DNA of 64,000 nucleotides from Arcuatula senhousia. Lineage: Eukaryota; Mollusca; Bivalvia; Mytilida; Mytilidae. Position numbers and translations under genes: made by a program. The notes below the pieces were generated by a model. The model searched no databases. It had not been told where the DNA came from and saw only the letters and a program-made list of their open reading frames with translations. Shown here piece by piece: positions 27,701 through 42,700 of this stretch. The stretch covers positions 54,694,203-54,758,202 of the forward strand of contig OZ020313.1 of assembly GCA_963971305.1 (NCBI GenBank), read 5' to 3'. Within the stretch, counting starts at the first letter, position 1. The number at the start of each line of letters is the position of its first letter.

Positions 27701-30700
27701 TAGCACTCTGACTACCATAACCCGAGGCTTTCGTATCTCTCTGTCTCTCATGATAAGTATAGACTTACCTTAATAGAATCCCGTCCAAACCTAGCACTCT
27801 GACTACCATAACCCGAGGCTTTGGTATCTCTCTGTCTCTCGTGATAAGTATAGACTAACCTTAATAGAATCGCGTCCAAACCTGATACTCTGACTACCAT
27901 AACCAGAGGCTTTGGTATCTCTCTGTCTCTCGTGATAAGTATAGACTAACCTTAATAGAATCGCGTCCAAACCTAGCACTCTGACTACCATAACCCGTGG
28001 CTTTGGTATCTCTCTGTCTCTCGTGATACATGTAAGTATAGACTAACCTTAATAGAATCGCGTCCAAACCTAGCACTCTGACTACCATAGCCCGAGGCTT
28101 TGGTATCTCTCTGTCTCTCGTGATAAGTATAGACTTACCTTAATAGAATCGCGTCCAAACCTAGCACTCTGACTACCATAACCCGAGGCTTTGGTATCTC
28201 TCTGTCTCTCGTGATACATGTAAGTATAGACTAACCTTAATAGAATCGCGTCCAAACCTAGCACTCTGACTACCATAGCCCGAGGCTTTGGTATCTCTCT
28301 GTCTCTCGTGATAAGTATAGACTTACCTTAATAGAATCGCGTCCAAACCTAGCACTCTGACTACCATAACCCGAGGCTTTGGTATCTCTCTGTCTCTCGT
28401 GATACATGTAAGTATAGACTAACCTTAATAGAATCGCTTCCAAACCTAGCACTCTGACTACCATAACCAGAGGCTTTGGTATCTCTCTGTCTCTCGTGAT
28501 ACATGTAAGTATAGACTTACCTTAATAGAATCGTGTCCAAACCTAGCACTCTGACTACCATAACCCGAGGCTTTCGTATCTCTCTGTCTCTCGTGATGCA
28601 TGTAAGTATAGACTAACCTTAATAGAATCGCGTCCAAACCTAGCACTCTGACTACCATAACCAGAGGCTTTGGTATCTCTCTGTCTCTCGTGATACATGT
28701 AAGTATAGACTTACCTTAATAGAATCGCGTCCAAACCTGATACTCTGACTACCATGACCCGAGGCTTTGGTATCTCTCTGTCTCTCGTGATACATGTAAG
28801 TATAGACTAACCTTAATAGAATCGCGTCCAAACCTAGTACTCTGACTACCATAACCAGAGGCTTTGGTATCTCTCTGTCTCTCATGATAAGTATAGACTT
28901 ACCTTAATAGAATCGCGTCCAAACCTAGCACTCTGACTACCATAACCCGAGGCTATGGTATCTCTCTGTCTCTCGTGATACATGTAAGTATAGACTTACC
29001 TTAATAGAATCGCGTCCAAACCTAGCACTCTGACTACCATAACCCGAGGCTTTGGTATCTCTCTGTCTCTCGTGATACATGTAAGTATAGACTTACCTTA
29101 ATAGAATCGCGTCCAAACCTGATACTCTGACTACCATAACCAGAGGCTTTCATATCTCTCTGTCTCTTGTGATAAGTATAGACTAACCTTAATAGAATCG
29201 CGTCCAAACCTGATACTCTGACTACCATAACCAGAGGCTTTGGTATCTCTCTGTCTCTCGTGATAAGTATAGACTAACCTTAATAGAATCCCGTCCAAAC
29301 CTAGCACTCTGACTACCATAACCGAAGGCTTTCGTATCTCTCTGTCTCTCGTGATACATGTAAGTATAGACTAACCTTAATAGAATCCCGTCCAATCCTA
29401 GCACTCTGACTACCATAACTAGAGGCTTTGGTATCTCTCTGTCTCTCATGATAAGTATAGACTTACCTTAATAGAATCCCGTCCAAACCTAGCACTCTGA
29501 CTACCATAACCCGAGGCTTTGGTATCTCTCTGTCTCTCGTGATACATGTAAGTATAGACTAACCTTAATAGAATCGCGTCCAAACCTAGCACTCTGACTA
29601 CCATAACCAGAGGCTTTCGTATCTCTCTGTCTCTCGTGATACATGTAAGTATAGACTAACCTTAATAGAATCGCGTCCAAACCTAGCACTCTGACTACCA
29701 TAACCAGAGGCTTTGGTATCTCTCTGTCTCTTGTGATAAGTATAGACTAACCTTAATAGAATCCCGTCCAAACCTGGCACTCTGACTACCATAACCTGAA
29801 GCTTTGGTATCTCTCTGTCTCTCGTGATAAGTATAGACTTACCTTAATAGAATCCCGTCCAAACCTAGCACTCTGACTACCATAACCAGAGGCTTTGGTA
29901 TCTCTCTGTCTCTCGTGATAAGTATAGACTGACCTTAATAGAATCCCGTCCAAACCTAGCACTCTGACTACCATAACCCCAGGCTTTGGTATCTCTCTGT
30001 CTCTTGTGATAAGTATAGACTAACCTTAATAGAATCCCGTCCAAACCTAGCACTCTGACTACCATAACCAGAGGCTTTGGTATCTCTCTGTCTCTCGTGA
30101 TAAGTATAGACTAACCTTAATAGAATCGCGTCCAAATCTAGCACTCTGACTACCATAACCAGAGGCTTTGGTATCTCTCTGTCTCTCGTGATACATGTAA
30201 GTATAGACTAACCTTAATAGAATCGCGTCCAAACCTGGCACTCTGACTACCATAACCCGAGGCTTTGGTATCTCTCTGTCTCTCGTGATAAGTATAGACT
30301 AACCTTAATAGAATCACGTCCAAATCTAGCACTCTGACTACCATAACCAGAGGCTTTGGTATCTCTCTGTCTCTCGTGATACATGTAAGTATAGACTAAC
30401 CTTAATAGAATCACGTCCAAACCTGGCACTCTGACTACCATAACCCGAGGCTTTGGTATCTCTCTGTCTCTCGTGATAAGTATAGACTAACCTTAATAGA
30501 ATCGCGTCCAAACCTGATACTCTGACTACCATAACCAGAGGCTTTGGTATCTCTCTGTCTCTCGTGATAAGTATAGACTAACCTTCATAGAATCGCGTCC
30601 AAACCTAGCAATCTGACTACCATAACCCGAGGCTTTGGTATCTCTCTGTCTCTCGTGATACATGTAAGTATAGACTAACCTTAATAGAATCGCGTCCAAA

Positions 30701-33700
30701 CCTAGCACTCTGACTACCATAACCCGAGGCTTTCGTATCTCTCTGTCTCTCATGATAAGTATAGACTTACCTTAATAGAATCCCGTCCAAACCTAGCACT
30801 CTGACTACCATAACCCGAGGCTTTGGTATCTCTCTGTCTCTCGTGATAAGTATAGACTAACCTTAATAGAATCCCGTCCAAACCTAGCACTCTGACTACC
30901 ATAACCCGAGGCTTTGGTATCTCTCTGTCTCTCGTGATAAGTATAGACTTACCTTAATAGAATCCCGTCCAAACCTAGCACTCTGACTACCATAACCAGA
31001 GGCTTTGGTATCTCTCTGTCTCTCATGATAAGTATAGACTTACCTTAATAGAATCCCGTCCAAACCTAGCACTCTGACTACCATAACCCGAGGCTTTGGT
31101 ATCTCTCTGTCTCTCGTGATAAGTATAGACTAACCTTAATAGAATCGCGTCCAAACCTAGCACTCTGACTACCATAACCCGAGGCTTTCGTATCTCTCTG
31201 TCTCTCGTGATAAGTATAGACTAACCTTAATAGAATCGCGTCCAAACCTAGCACTCTGACTACCATAACCCAAGGCTTTGGTATCTCTCTGTCTCTCGTG
31301 ATAAGTATAGACTAACCTTAATAGAATCCCGTCCAAACCTAGCACTCTGACTACCATAACTAGAGGCTTTGGTATCTCTCTGTCTCTCGTGATACATGTA
31401 AGTATAGACTAACCTTAATAGAATCGCGTCCAAACCTAGCACTCTGACTAACATAACCCGAGGCTTTGGTATCTCTCTGTCTCTCGTGATACATGTAAGT
31501 ATAGACTAACCTTAATAGAATCGCCTCCAAACCTGATACTCTGACTACCATAACCCGAGGCTTTGGTATCTCTCTGTCTCTCGTGATACATGTAAGTATA
31601 GACTAACCTTAATAGAATCGCGTCCAAACCTGATACTCTGACTACCATAACCAGAGGCTTTGGTATCTCTCTGTCTCTCATGATAAGTATAGACTAACCT
31701 TAATAGAATCGCGTCCAAACCTGGCACTCTGAATACCATAACCAGAGGCTTTGGTATCTCTCTGTCTCTCGTGATAAGTATAGACTAACCTTAATAGAAT
31801 CGCGTCCAAACCTAGCACTCTGACTACCATAACCCGAGGCTTTGGTATCTCTCTGTCTCTCGTGATACATGTAAGTATAGACTAACCTTAATAGAATCCC
31901 GTCCAAACCTAGCACTCTTGACTACCATAACCAGAGGCTTTGGTATCTCTCTGTCTCTCGTGATAAGTATAGACTAACCTTAATAGAATCGCGTCCAAAC
32001 TTAGCACTCTGACTACCATAACCAGAGGCTTTGGTATCTCTCTGTCTCTCGTGATAAGTATAGACTAACCTTAATAGAATCGCGTCCAAACCTGATACTC
32101 TGACTACCATAACCCGAGGCTTTGGTATCTCTCTGTCTCTCGTGATACATGTAAGTATAGACTAACCTTAATAGAATCCCGTCCAAACCTAGCACTCTGA
32201 CTACCATAACCCGAGGCTTTGGTATCTCTCTGTCTCTCGTGATAAGTATAGACTTACCTTAATAGAATCCCGTCCAAACCTAGCACTCTGACTACCATAA
32301 CCCGAGGCTTTGGTATCTCTCTGTCTCTCGTGATAAGTATAGACTAACCTTAATAGAATCGCGTCCAAACCTAGCACTCTGACTACCATAACCCGAGGCT
32401 TTGGTATCTCTCTGTCTCTCGTGATAAGTATAGACTAACCTTAATAGAATCACGTCCAAACCTGATACTCTGACTACCATAACCAGAGGCTTTGGTATCT
32501 CTCTGTCTCTCGTGATACATGTAAGTATAGACTTACCTTAATAGAATCGTGTCCAAACCTAGCACTCTGACTACCATAACCCGAGGCTTTGGTATCTCTC
32601 TGTCTCTCGTGATAAGTATAGACTAACCTTAATAGAATCGCGTCCAAACCTAGCACTCTGACTACCATAACCAGAGGCTTTGGTATCTCTCTGTCTCTCG
32701 TGATAAGAATAGACTAACCTTAATAGAATCGCGTCCAAACCTAGCACTCTGACTACCATAACCCGAGGCTTTGGTATCTCTCTGTCTCTCGTGATAAGTA
32801 TAGACTAACCTTAATAGAATCGCGTCCAAACCTAGCACTCTGACTACCATAACCAGAGGCTTTGGTATCTCTCTGTCTCTCGTGATAAGTAAAGACTAAC
32901 CTTAATAGAATCCCATCCAAACCTAGCACTCTGACTACCATAACCCGAGGCTTTTGTATCTCTCTGTCTCTCGTGATAAGTATAGACTAACCTTAATAGA
33001 ATCGCGTCCAAACCTAGCACTCTGACTACCATAACCAGAGGCTTTGGTATCTCTCTGTCTCTCGTGATACATGTAAGTATAGACTAACGTTAATAGAATC
33101 GCGTCCAAACCTGGCACTCTGACTACCATAACCCAAGGCTTTGGTATCTCTCTGTCTCTCGTGATAAGTATAGACTTACCTTAATAGAATCCCGTCCAAA
33201 CCTAGCACTCTGACTACCATAACCCGAGGCTTTCGTATCTCTCTGTCTCTCATGATAAGTATAGACTTACCTTAATAGAATCCCGTCCAAACCTAGCACT
33301 CTGACTACCATAACCCGAGGCTTTAGTATCTCTCTGTCTCTCGTGATAAGTATAGACTTACCTTAATAGAATCCCGTCCAAACCTAGCACTCTGACTACT
33401 ATAACCCGAGGCTTTCGTATCTCTCTGTCTCTCATGATAAGTATAGACTAACCTTAATAGAATCCCGTCCAAACCTAGCACTCTGACTACTATAACCCGA
33501 GGCTTTCGTATCTCTCTGTCTCTCATGATAAGTATAGACTAACCTTAATAGAATCCCGTCCAAACCTAGCACTCTGACTACCATAACCAGAGGCTTTGGT
33601 ATCTCTCTGACTCTCGTGATAAGTATAGACTTACCTTAATAGAATCCCGTCCAAACCTAGTACTCTGACTACCATAACCCGAGGCTTTGGTATCTCTCTG

Positions 33701-36700
33701 TCTCTCATGCTAAGTATAGACTAACCTTAATAGAATCCCGTCCAAACCTAGCACTCTGACTACCATAACCAGAGGCTTTGGTATCTCTCTGTCTCTCGTG
33801 ATACATGTAAGTATAGACTAACCTTAATAGAATCCCGTCCAAACCTAGCACTCTGACTACCATAGCCCGAGGCTTTGGTATCTCTCTGTCTCTCGTGATA
33901 AGTATAGACTTACCTTAATAGAATCGTGTCCAAACCTAGCACTCTGACTACCATAACCAGAGGCTTTGGTATCTCTCTGTCTCTCGTGATACATGTAAGT
34001 ATAGACTAACCTTAATAGAATCGCGTCCAAACCTAGCACTCTGACTACCATAACCCGAGGCTTTCGTATCTCTCTGTCTCTCGTGATACATGTAAGTATA
34101 GACTAACCTTAATAGAATCGCGTCCAAACCTAGCACTCTGACTACCATAACCCGAGGCTTTGGTATCTCTCTGTCTCTCGTGATAAGTATAGACTAACCT
34201 TAATAGAATCGCGTCCAAACCTGATACTCTGACTACCATAACCAGAGGCTTTAGTATCTCTCTGTCTCTCGTGATAAGTATAGACTTACCTTAATAGAAT
34301 CCCGTCCAAACCTAGCACTCTGACTACCATAACCAGAGGCTTTGGTATCTCTCTGTCTCTCGTGATAAGTATAGACTTACCTTAATAGAATCCCGTCCAA
34401 ACCTAGCACTCTGACTACCATAACCAGAGGCTTTGGTATCTCTCTGTCTCTCGTGATAAGTATAGACTTACCTTAATAGAATCCCGTCCAAACCTAGCAC
34501 TCTGACTACCATAACCAGAGGCTTTGGTATCTCTCTGTCTCTCATGATACATGTAAGTATAGACTTACCTTAATAGAATCGCGTCCAAACCTGGCACTCT
34601 GACTACCATAACCTGAGGCTTTGGTATCTCTCTGTCTCTCGTGATAAGTATAGACTTACCTTAATAGAATCCCGTCCAAACCTGATACTCTGACTACCAT
34701 AACCTGAGGCTTTGGTATCTCTCTGTCTCTCATGATACATGTAAGTATAGACTAACCTTAATAGAATCGCGTCCAAACCTGATACTCTGACTACCATAAC
34801 CAGAGGCTTTAGTATCTCTCTGTCTCTCGTGATACATGTAAGTATAGACTAACCTTAATAGAATCCCGTCCAAACCTAGTACTCTGACTACCATAACCTG
34901 AGGCTTTGGTATCTCTCTGTCTCTCGTGATAAGTATAGACTTACCTTAATAGAATCCCGTCCAAACCTAGCACTCTGACTACCATAACTAGAGGCTTTGG
35001 TATCTCTCTGTCTCTCATGATAAGTATAGACTTACCTTAATAGAATCCCGTCCAAACCTAGCACTCTGACTACCATAACTAGAGGCTTTGGTATCTCTCT
35101 GTCTCTCATGATAAGTATAGACTAACCTTAATAGAATCCCGTCCAAACCTAGCACTCTGACTACCATAACCTGAGGCTTTGGTATCTCTCTGTCTCTCGT
35201 GATAAGAATAGACTTACCTTAATAGAATCCCGTCCAAACCTAGCACTCTGACTACCATAACTAGAGGCTTTGGTATCTCTCTGTCTCTCATGATAAGTAT
35301 AGACTAACCTTAATAGAATCCCGTCCAAACCTAGCACTCTGACTACCATAACCCGAGGCTTTGGTATCTCTCTGTCTCTCATGATAAGTATAGACTTACC
35401 TTAATAGAATCCCGTCCAAACCTGGCACTCTGACTACCATAACCAGAGGCTTTGGTATCTCTCTGTCTCTCGTGATAAGTATAGACTAACCTTAATAGAA
35501 TCCCGTCCAAACCTAGCACTCTGACTACCATAACCAGAGGCTTTGGTATCTCTCTGTCTCTCATGATAAGTATAGACTAACCTTAATAGAATCGCGTCCA
35601 AACCTGGCACTCTGACTACCATAACCAGAGGCTTTGGTATCTCTCTGTCTCTCGTGATAAGTATAGACTAACCTTAATAGAATCGCATCCAAACCTAGCA
35701 CTCTGACTACCATAACCCGAGGCTTTCGTATCTCTCTGTCTCTCGTGATACATGTAAGTATAGACTAACCTTAATAGAATCGCGTCCAAACCTAGCACTC
35801 TGACTACCATAACCCGAGGCTTTGGTATCTCTCTGTCTCTCGTGATAAGTATAGACTAACCTTAATAGAATCGCGTCCAAACCTGATACTCTGACTACCA
35901 TAACCAGAGGCTTTAGTATCTCTCTGTCTCTCGTGATAAGTATAGACTTACCTTAATAGAATCGCGTCCAAACCTGGCACTCTGACTACCATAACCAGAG
36001 GCTTTAGTATCTCTCTGTCTCTCATGATAAGTATAGACTAACCTTAATAGAATCCCGTCCAAACCTAGCACTCTGACTACCATAACCAGAGGCTTTGGTA
36101 TCTCTCTGTCTCTCGTGATAAGTATAGACTTACCTTAATAGAATCCCGTCCAAACCTAGCACTCTGACTACCATAACCTGAGGCTTTGGTATCTCTCTGT
36201 CCCCCATGATAAGTATAGACTAACCTTAATAGAATCCCGTCCAAACCTAGCACTCTGACTACCATAACCTGAGGCTTTGGTATCTCTCTGTCTCTCATGA
36301 TAAGTATAGACTTACCTTAATAGAATCCCGTCCAAACCTAGCACTCTGACTACCATAACCCGAGGCTTTGGTATCTCTCTGTCTCTCGTGATACATGTAA
36401 GTATAGACTTACCTTAATAGAATCGCGTCCAAACCTGGCACTCTGACTACCATAACCTGAGGCTTTGGTATCTCTCTGTCTCTCGTGATAAGTATAGACT
36501 TACCTTAATAGAATCCCGTCCAAACCTGATACTCTGACTACCATAACCTGAGGCTTTGGTATCTCTCTGTCTCTCATGATACATGTAAGTATAGACTAAC
36601 CTTAATAGAATCGCGTCCAAACCTGATACTCTGACTACCATAACCAGAGGCTTTAGTATCTCTCTGTCTCTCGTGATACATGTAAGTATAGACTAACCTT

Positions 36701-39700
36701 AATAGAATCCCGTCCAAACCTAGTACTCTGACTACCATAACCTGAGGCTTTGGTATCTCTCTGTCTCTCGTGATAAGTATAGACTTACCTTAATAGAATC
36801 CCGTCCAAACCTAGCACTCTGACTACCATAACTAGAGGCTTTGGTATCTCTCTGTCTCTCATGATAAGTATAGACTAACCTTAATAGAATCCCGTCCAAA
36901 CCTAGCACTCTGACTACCATAACCCGAGGCTTTGGTATCTCTCTGTCTCTCGTGATAAGTATAGACTTACCTTAATAGAATCCCGTCCAAACCTGGCACT
37001 CTGACTACCATAACCTGAAGCTTTGGTATCTCTCTGTCTCTCGTGATAAGTATAGACTTACCTTAATAGAATCCCGTCCAAACCTGGCACTCTGACTACC
37101 ATAACCTGAAGCTTTGGTATCTCTCTGTCTCTCATGATAAGTATAGACTGACCTTAATAGAATCGCGTCCAAACCTGGCACTCTGACTACCATAACCCGA
37201 GGCTTTGGTATCTCTCTGTCTCTCATGATAAGTATAGACTTACCTTAATAGAATCCCGTCCAAACCTGGCACTCTGACTACCATAACCTGAGGCTTTGGT
37301 ATCTCTCTGTCTCTCATGATAAGTATAGACTAACCTTAATAGAATCCCGTCCAAACCTAGCACTCTGACTACCATAACCAGAGGCTTTGGTATCTCTCTG
37401 TCTCTCGTGATAAGTATAGACTAACCTTAATAGAATCGCGTCCAAACCTGGCACTCTGACTACCATAACCAGAGGCTTTGGTATCTCTCTGTCTCTCATG
37501 ATAAGTATAGACTAACCTTAATAGAATCCCGTCCAAACCTAGCACTCTGACTACCATAACCAGAGGCTTTGGTATCTCTCTGTCTCTCGTGATAAGTATA
37601 GACTAACCTTAATAGAATCCCGTCCAAACCTAGCACTCTGACTACCATAACCTGAGGCTTTGGTATCTCTCTGTCTCGTGATAAGTATAGACTGACCTTA
37701 ATAGAATCCCGTCCAAACCTAGTACTCTGACTACCATAACCAGAGGCTTTGGTATCTCTCTGTCTCTCGTGATAAGTATAGACTGACCTTAATAGAATCC
37801 CGTCCAAACCTAGTACTCTGACTACCATAACCAGAGGCTTTGGTATCTCTCTGTCTCTCGTGATAAGTATAGACTTACCTTAATAGAATCCCGTCCAAAC
37901 CTAGTACTCTGACTACCATAACCAGAGGCTTTGGTATCTCTCTGTCTCTCGTGATACATGTAAGTATAGACTAACCTTAATAGAATCGCTTCCAAACCTA
38001 GCACTCTGACTACCATAACCAGAGGCTTTGGTATCTCTCTGTCTCTCGTGATAAGTATAGACTTACCTTAATAGAATCCCGTCCAAACCTAGCACTCTGA
38101 CTACCATAACCCGAGGCTTTGGTATCTCTCTGTCTCTCGTGATAAGTATAGACTTACCTTAATAGAATCGCGTCCAAACCTAGCACTCTGACTACTATAA
38201 CCCGAGGCTTTGGTATCTCTCTGTCTCTCATGATAAGTATAGACTTACCTTAATAGAATCGCGTCCAAACCTGGCACTCTGACTACCATAACCCGAGGCT
38301 TTGGTATCTCTCTGTCTCTCGTGATAAGTATAGACTTACCTTAATAGAATCGCGTCCAAACCTGGCACTCTGACTACCATAACCAGAGGCTTTGGTATCT
38401 CTCTGTCTCTCATGATAAGTATAGACTTACCTTAATAGAATCCCGTCCAAACCTAGCACTCTGACTACCATAACCAGAGGCTTTGGTATCTCTCTGTCTC
38501 TCATGATAAGTATAGACTTACCTTAATAGAATCCCGTCCAAACCTAGCACTCTGACTACCATAACCAGAGGCTTTGGTATCTCTCTGTCTCTCATGATAA
38601 GTATAGACTAACCTTAATAGAATCCCGTCCAAACCTGGCACTCTGACTACCATAACCAGAGGCTTTGGTATCTCTCTGTCTCTCGTGATAAGTATAGACT
38701 TACCTTAATAGAATCCCGTCCAAACCTAGCACTCTGACTACCATAACCTGAGGCTTTGGTATCTCTCTGTCTCTCGTGATAAGTATAGACTAACCTTAAT
38801 AGAATCCCGTCCAAACCTAGCACTCTGACTACCATAACTAGAGGCTTTGGTGTCTCTCTGTCTCTCATGATAAGTATAGACTTACCTTAATAGAATCCCG
38901 TCCAAACCTAGCACTCTGACTACCATAACCCGAGGCTTTGGTATCTCTCTGTCTCTCATGATAAGTATAGACTAACCTTAATAGAATCCCGTCCAAACCT
39001 AGCACTCTGACTACCATAACCAGAGGCTTTGGTATCTCTCTGTCTCTCGTGATAAGTATAGACTAACCTTAATAGAATCCCGTCCAAACCTAGCACTCTG
39101 ACTACCATAACCTGAGGCTTTGGTATCTCTCTGTCTCTCGTGATAAGTATAGACTGACCTTAATAGAATCCCGTCCAAACCTAGTACTCTGACTACCATA
39201 ACCAGAGGCTTTGGTATCTCTCTGTCTCTCGTGATAAGTATAGACTGACCTTAATAGAATCCCGTCCAAACCTAGTACTCTGACTACCATAACCAGAGGC
39301 TTTGGTATCTCTCTGTCTCTCGTGATAAGTATAGACTTACCTTAATAGAATCCCGTCCAAACCTAGTACTCTGACTACCATAACCAGAGGCTTTGGTATC
39401 TCTCTGTCTCTCGTGATACATGTAAGTATAGACTAACCTTAATAGAATCGCTTCCAAACCTAGCACTCTGACTACCATAACCAGAGGCTTTGGTATCTCT
39501 CTGTCTCTCGTGATAAGTATAGACTTACCTTAATAGAATCCCGTCCAAACCTAGCACTCTGACTACCATAACCCGAGGCTTTGGTATCTCTCTGTCTCTC
39601 GTGATAAGTATAGACTTACCTTAATAGAATCGCGTCCAAACCTAGCACTCTGACTACTATAACCCGAGGCTTTGGTATCTCTCTGTCTCTCATGATAAGT

Positions 39701-42700
39701 ATAGACTTACCTTAATAGAATCGCGTCCAAACCTGGCACTCTGACTACCATAACCCGAGGCTTTGGTATCTCTCTGTCTCTCGTGATAAGTATAGACTTA
39801 CCTTAATAGAATCGCGTCCAAACCTGGCACTCTGACTACCATAACCAGAGGCTTTGGTATCTCTCTGTCTCTCATGATAAGTATAGACTTACCTTAATAG
39901 AATCCCGTCCAAACCTAGCACTCTGACTACCATAACCAGAGGCTTTGGTATCTCTCTGTCTCTCATGATAAGTATAGACTTACCTTAATAGAATCCCGTC
40001 CAAACCTAGCACTCTGACTACCATAACCAGAGGCTTTGGTATCTCTCTGTCTCTCATGATAAGTATAGACTAACCTTAATAGAATCCCGTCCAAACCTGG
40101 CACTCTGACTACCATAACCAGAGGCTTTGGTATCTCTCTGTCTCTCGTGATAAGTATAGACTTACCTTAATAGAATCCCGTCCAAACCTAGCACTCTGAC
40201 TACCATAACCTGAGGCTTTGGTATCTCTCTGTCTCTCGTGATAAGTATAGACTAACCTTAATAGAATCCCGTCCAAACCTAGCACTCTGACTACCATAAC
40301 TAGAGGCTTTGGTGTTTCTCTGTCTCTCATGATAAGTATAGACTTACCTTAATAGAATCCCGTCCAAACCTAGCACTCTGACTACCATAACCCGAGGCTT
40401 TGGTATCTCTCTGTCTCTCATGATAAGTATAGACTAACCTTAATAGAATCCCGTCCAAACCTAGCACTCTGACTACCATAACTAGAGGCTTTGGTATCTC
40501 TCTGTCTCTCGTGATAAGTATATACTTACCTTAATAGAATCCCGTCCAAACCTGATACTCTGACTACCATAACCAGAGGCTTTGGTATCTCTCTGTCTCT
40601 CGTGATAAGTATAGACTTACCTTAATAGAATCCCGTCCAAACCTAGCACTCTGACTACCATAACCCGAGGCTTTGGTATCTCTCTGTCTCTCATGATAAG
40701 TATAGACTAACCTTAATAGAATCCCGTCCAAACCTAGCACTCTGACTACCATAACTAGAGGCTTTGGTATCTCTCTGTCTCTCGTGATAAGTATAGACTT
40801 ACCTTAATAGAATCCCGTCCAAACCTAGCACTCTGACTACCATAACCAGAGGCTTTGGTATCTCTCTGTCTCTCTTGATAAGTATAGACTGACCTTAATA
40901 GAATCCCGTCCAAACCTAGCACTCTGACTACCATAACCTGAGGCTTTGGTATCTCTCTGTCTCTCGTGATAAGTATAGACTAACCTTAATAGAATCCCGT
41001 CCAAACCTAGCACTCTGACTACCATAACCAGAGGCTTTGGTATCTCTCTGTCTCTCATGATAAGTATAGACTGACCTTAATAGAATCCCGTCCAAACCTG
41101 ATACTCTGACTACCATAACCCGAGGCTTTCGTATCTCTCTGTCTCTCGTGATACATGTAAGTATAGACTAACCTTAATAGAATCCCGTCCAAACCTAGCA
41201 CTCTGACTACCATAACCCGAGGCTTTGGTATCTCTCTGTCTCTCGTGATACATGTAAGTATAGACTAACCTTAATAGAATCGCGTCCAAACCTAGCACTC
41301 TGACTACCATAACCCGAGGCTTTGGTATCTCTCTGTCTCTGGTGATAAGTATAGACTTACCTTAATAGAATCCCGTCCAAACCTGATACTCTGACTACCA
41401 TAACCCGAGGCTTTGGTATCTCTCTGTCTCTCGTGATACATGTAAGTATAGACTAACCTTAATAGAATCGCGTCCAAACCTAGCACTCTGACTACCATAA
41501 CCCGAGGCTTTCGTATCTCTCTGTCTCTCGTGATACATGTAAGTATAGACTAACCTTAATAGAATCGCGTCCAAACCTAGCACTCTGACTACCATAGCCC
41601 GAGGCTTTGGTATCTCTCTGACTCTCGTGATACATGTAAGTATAGACTAACCTTAATAGAATCCCGTCCAAACCTAGCACTCTGACTACCATAGCCCGAG
41701 GCTTTGGTATCTCTCTGACTCTCGTGATAAGTATAGACTTACCTTAATAGAATCCCGTCCAAACCTAGCACTCTGACTACCATAACCAGAGGCTTTGGTA
41801 TCTCTCTGTCTCTCGTGATAAGTATAGACTTACCTTAATAGAATCCCGTCCAAACCTGGCACTCTGACTACCATAACCTGAGGCTTTGGTATCTCTCTGT
41901 CTCTCGTGATAAGTATAGACTTACCTTAATAGAATCCCGTCCAAACCTAGCACTCTGACTACCATAACCCGAGGCTTTGGTATCTCTCTGTCTCTCGTGA
42001 TAAGTATAGACTAACCTTAATAGAATCCCGTCCAAACCTAGCACTCTGACTACCATAACTAGAGGCTTTGGTGTCTCTCTGTCTCTCATGATAAGTATAG
42101 ACTTACCTTAATAGAATCCCGTCCAAACCTAGCACTCTGACTACCATAACCCGAGGCTTTGGTATCTCTCTGTCTCTCATGATAAGTATAGACTAACCTT
42201 AATAGAATCCCGTCCAAACCTAGCACTCTGACTACCATAACTAGAGGCTTTGGTATCTCTCTGTCTCTCGTGATAAGTATAGACTTACCTTAATAGAATC
42301 CCGTCCAAACCTGATACTCTGACTACCATAACCAGAGGCTTTGGTATCTCTCTGTCTCTCGTGATAAGTATAGACTTACCTTAATAGAATCCCGTCCAAA
42401 CCTAGCACTCTGACTACCATAACCCGAGGCTTTGGTATCTCTCTGTCTCTCATGATAAGTATAGACTAACCTTAATAGAATCCCGTCCAAACCTAGCACT
42501 CTGACTACCATAACTAGAGGCTTTGGTATCTCTCTGTCTCTCGTGATAAGTATAGACTTACCTTAATAGAATCCCGTCCAAACCTAGCACTCTGACTACC
42601 ATAACCAGAGGCTTTGGTATCTCTCTGTCTCTCTTGATAAGTATAGACTGACCTTAATAGAATCCCGTCCAAACCTAGCACTCTGACTACCATAACCTGA

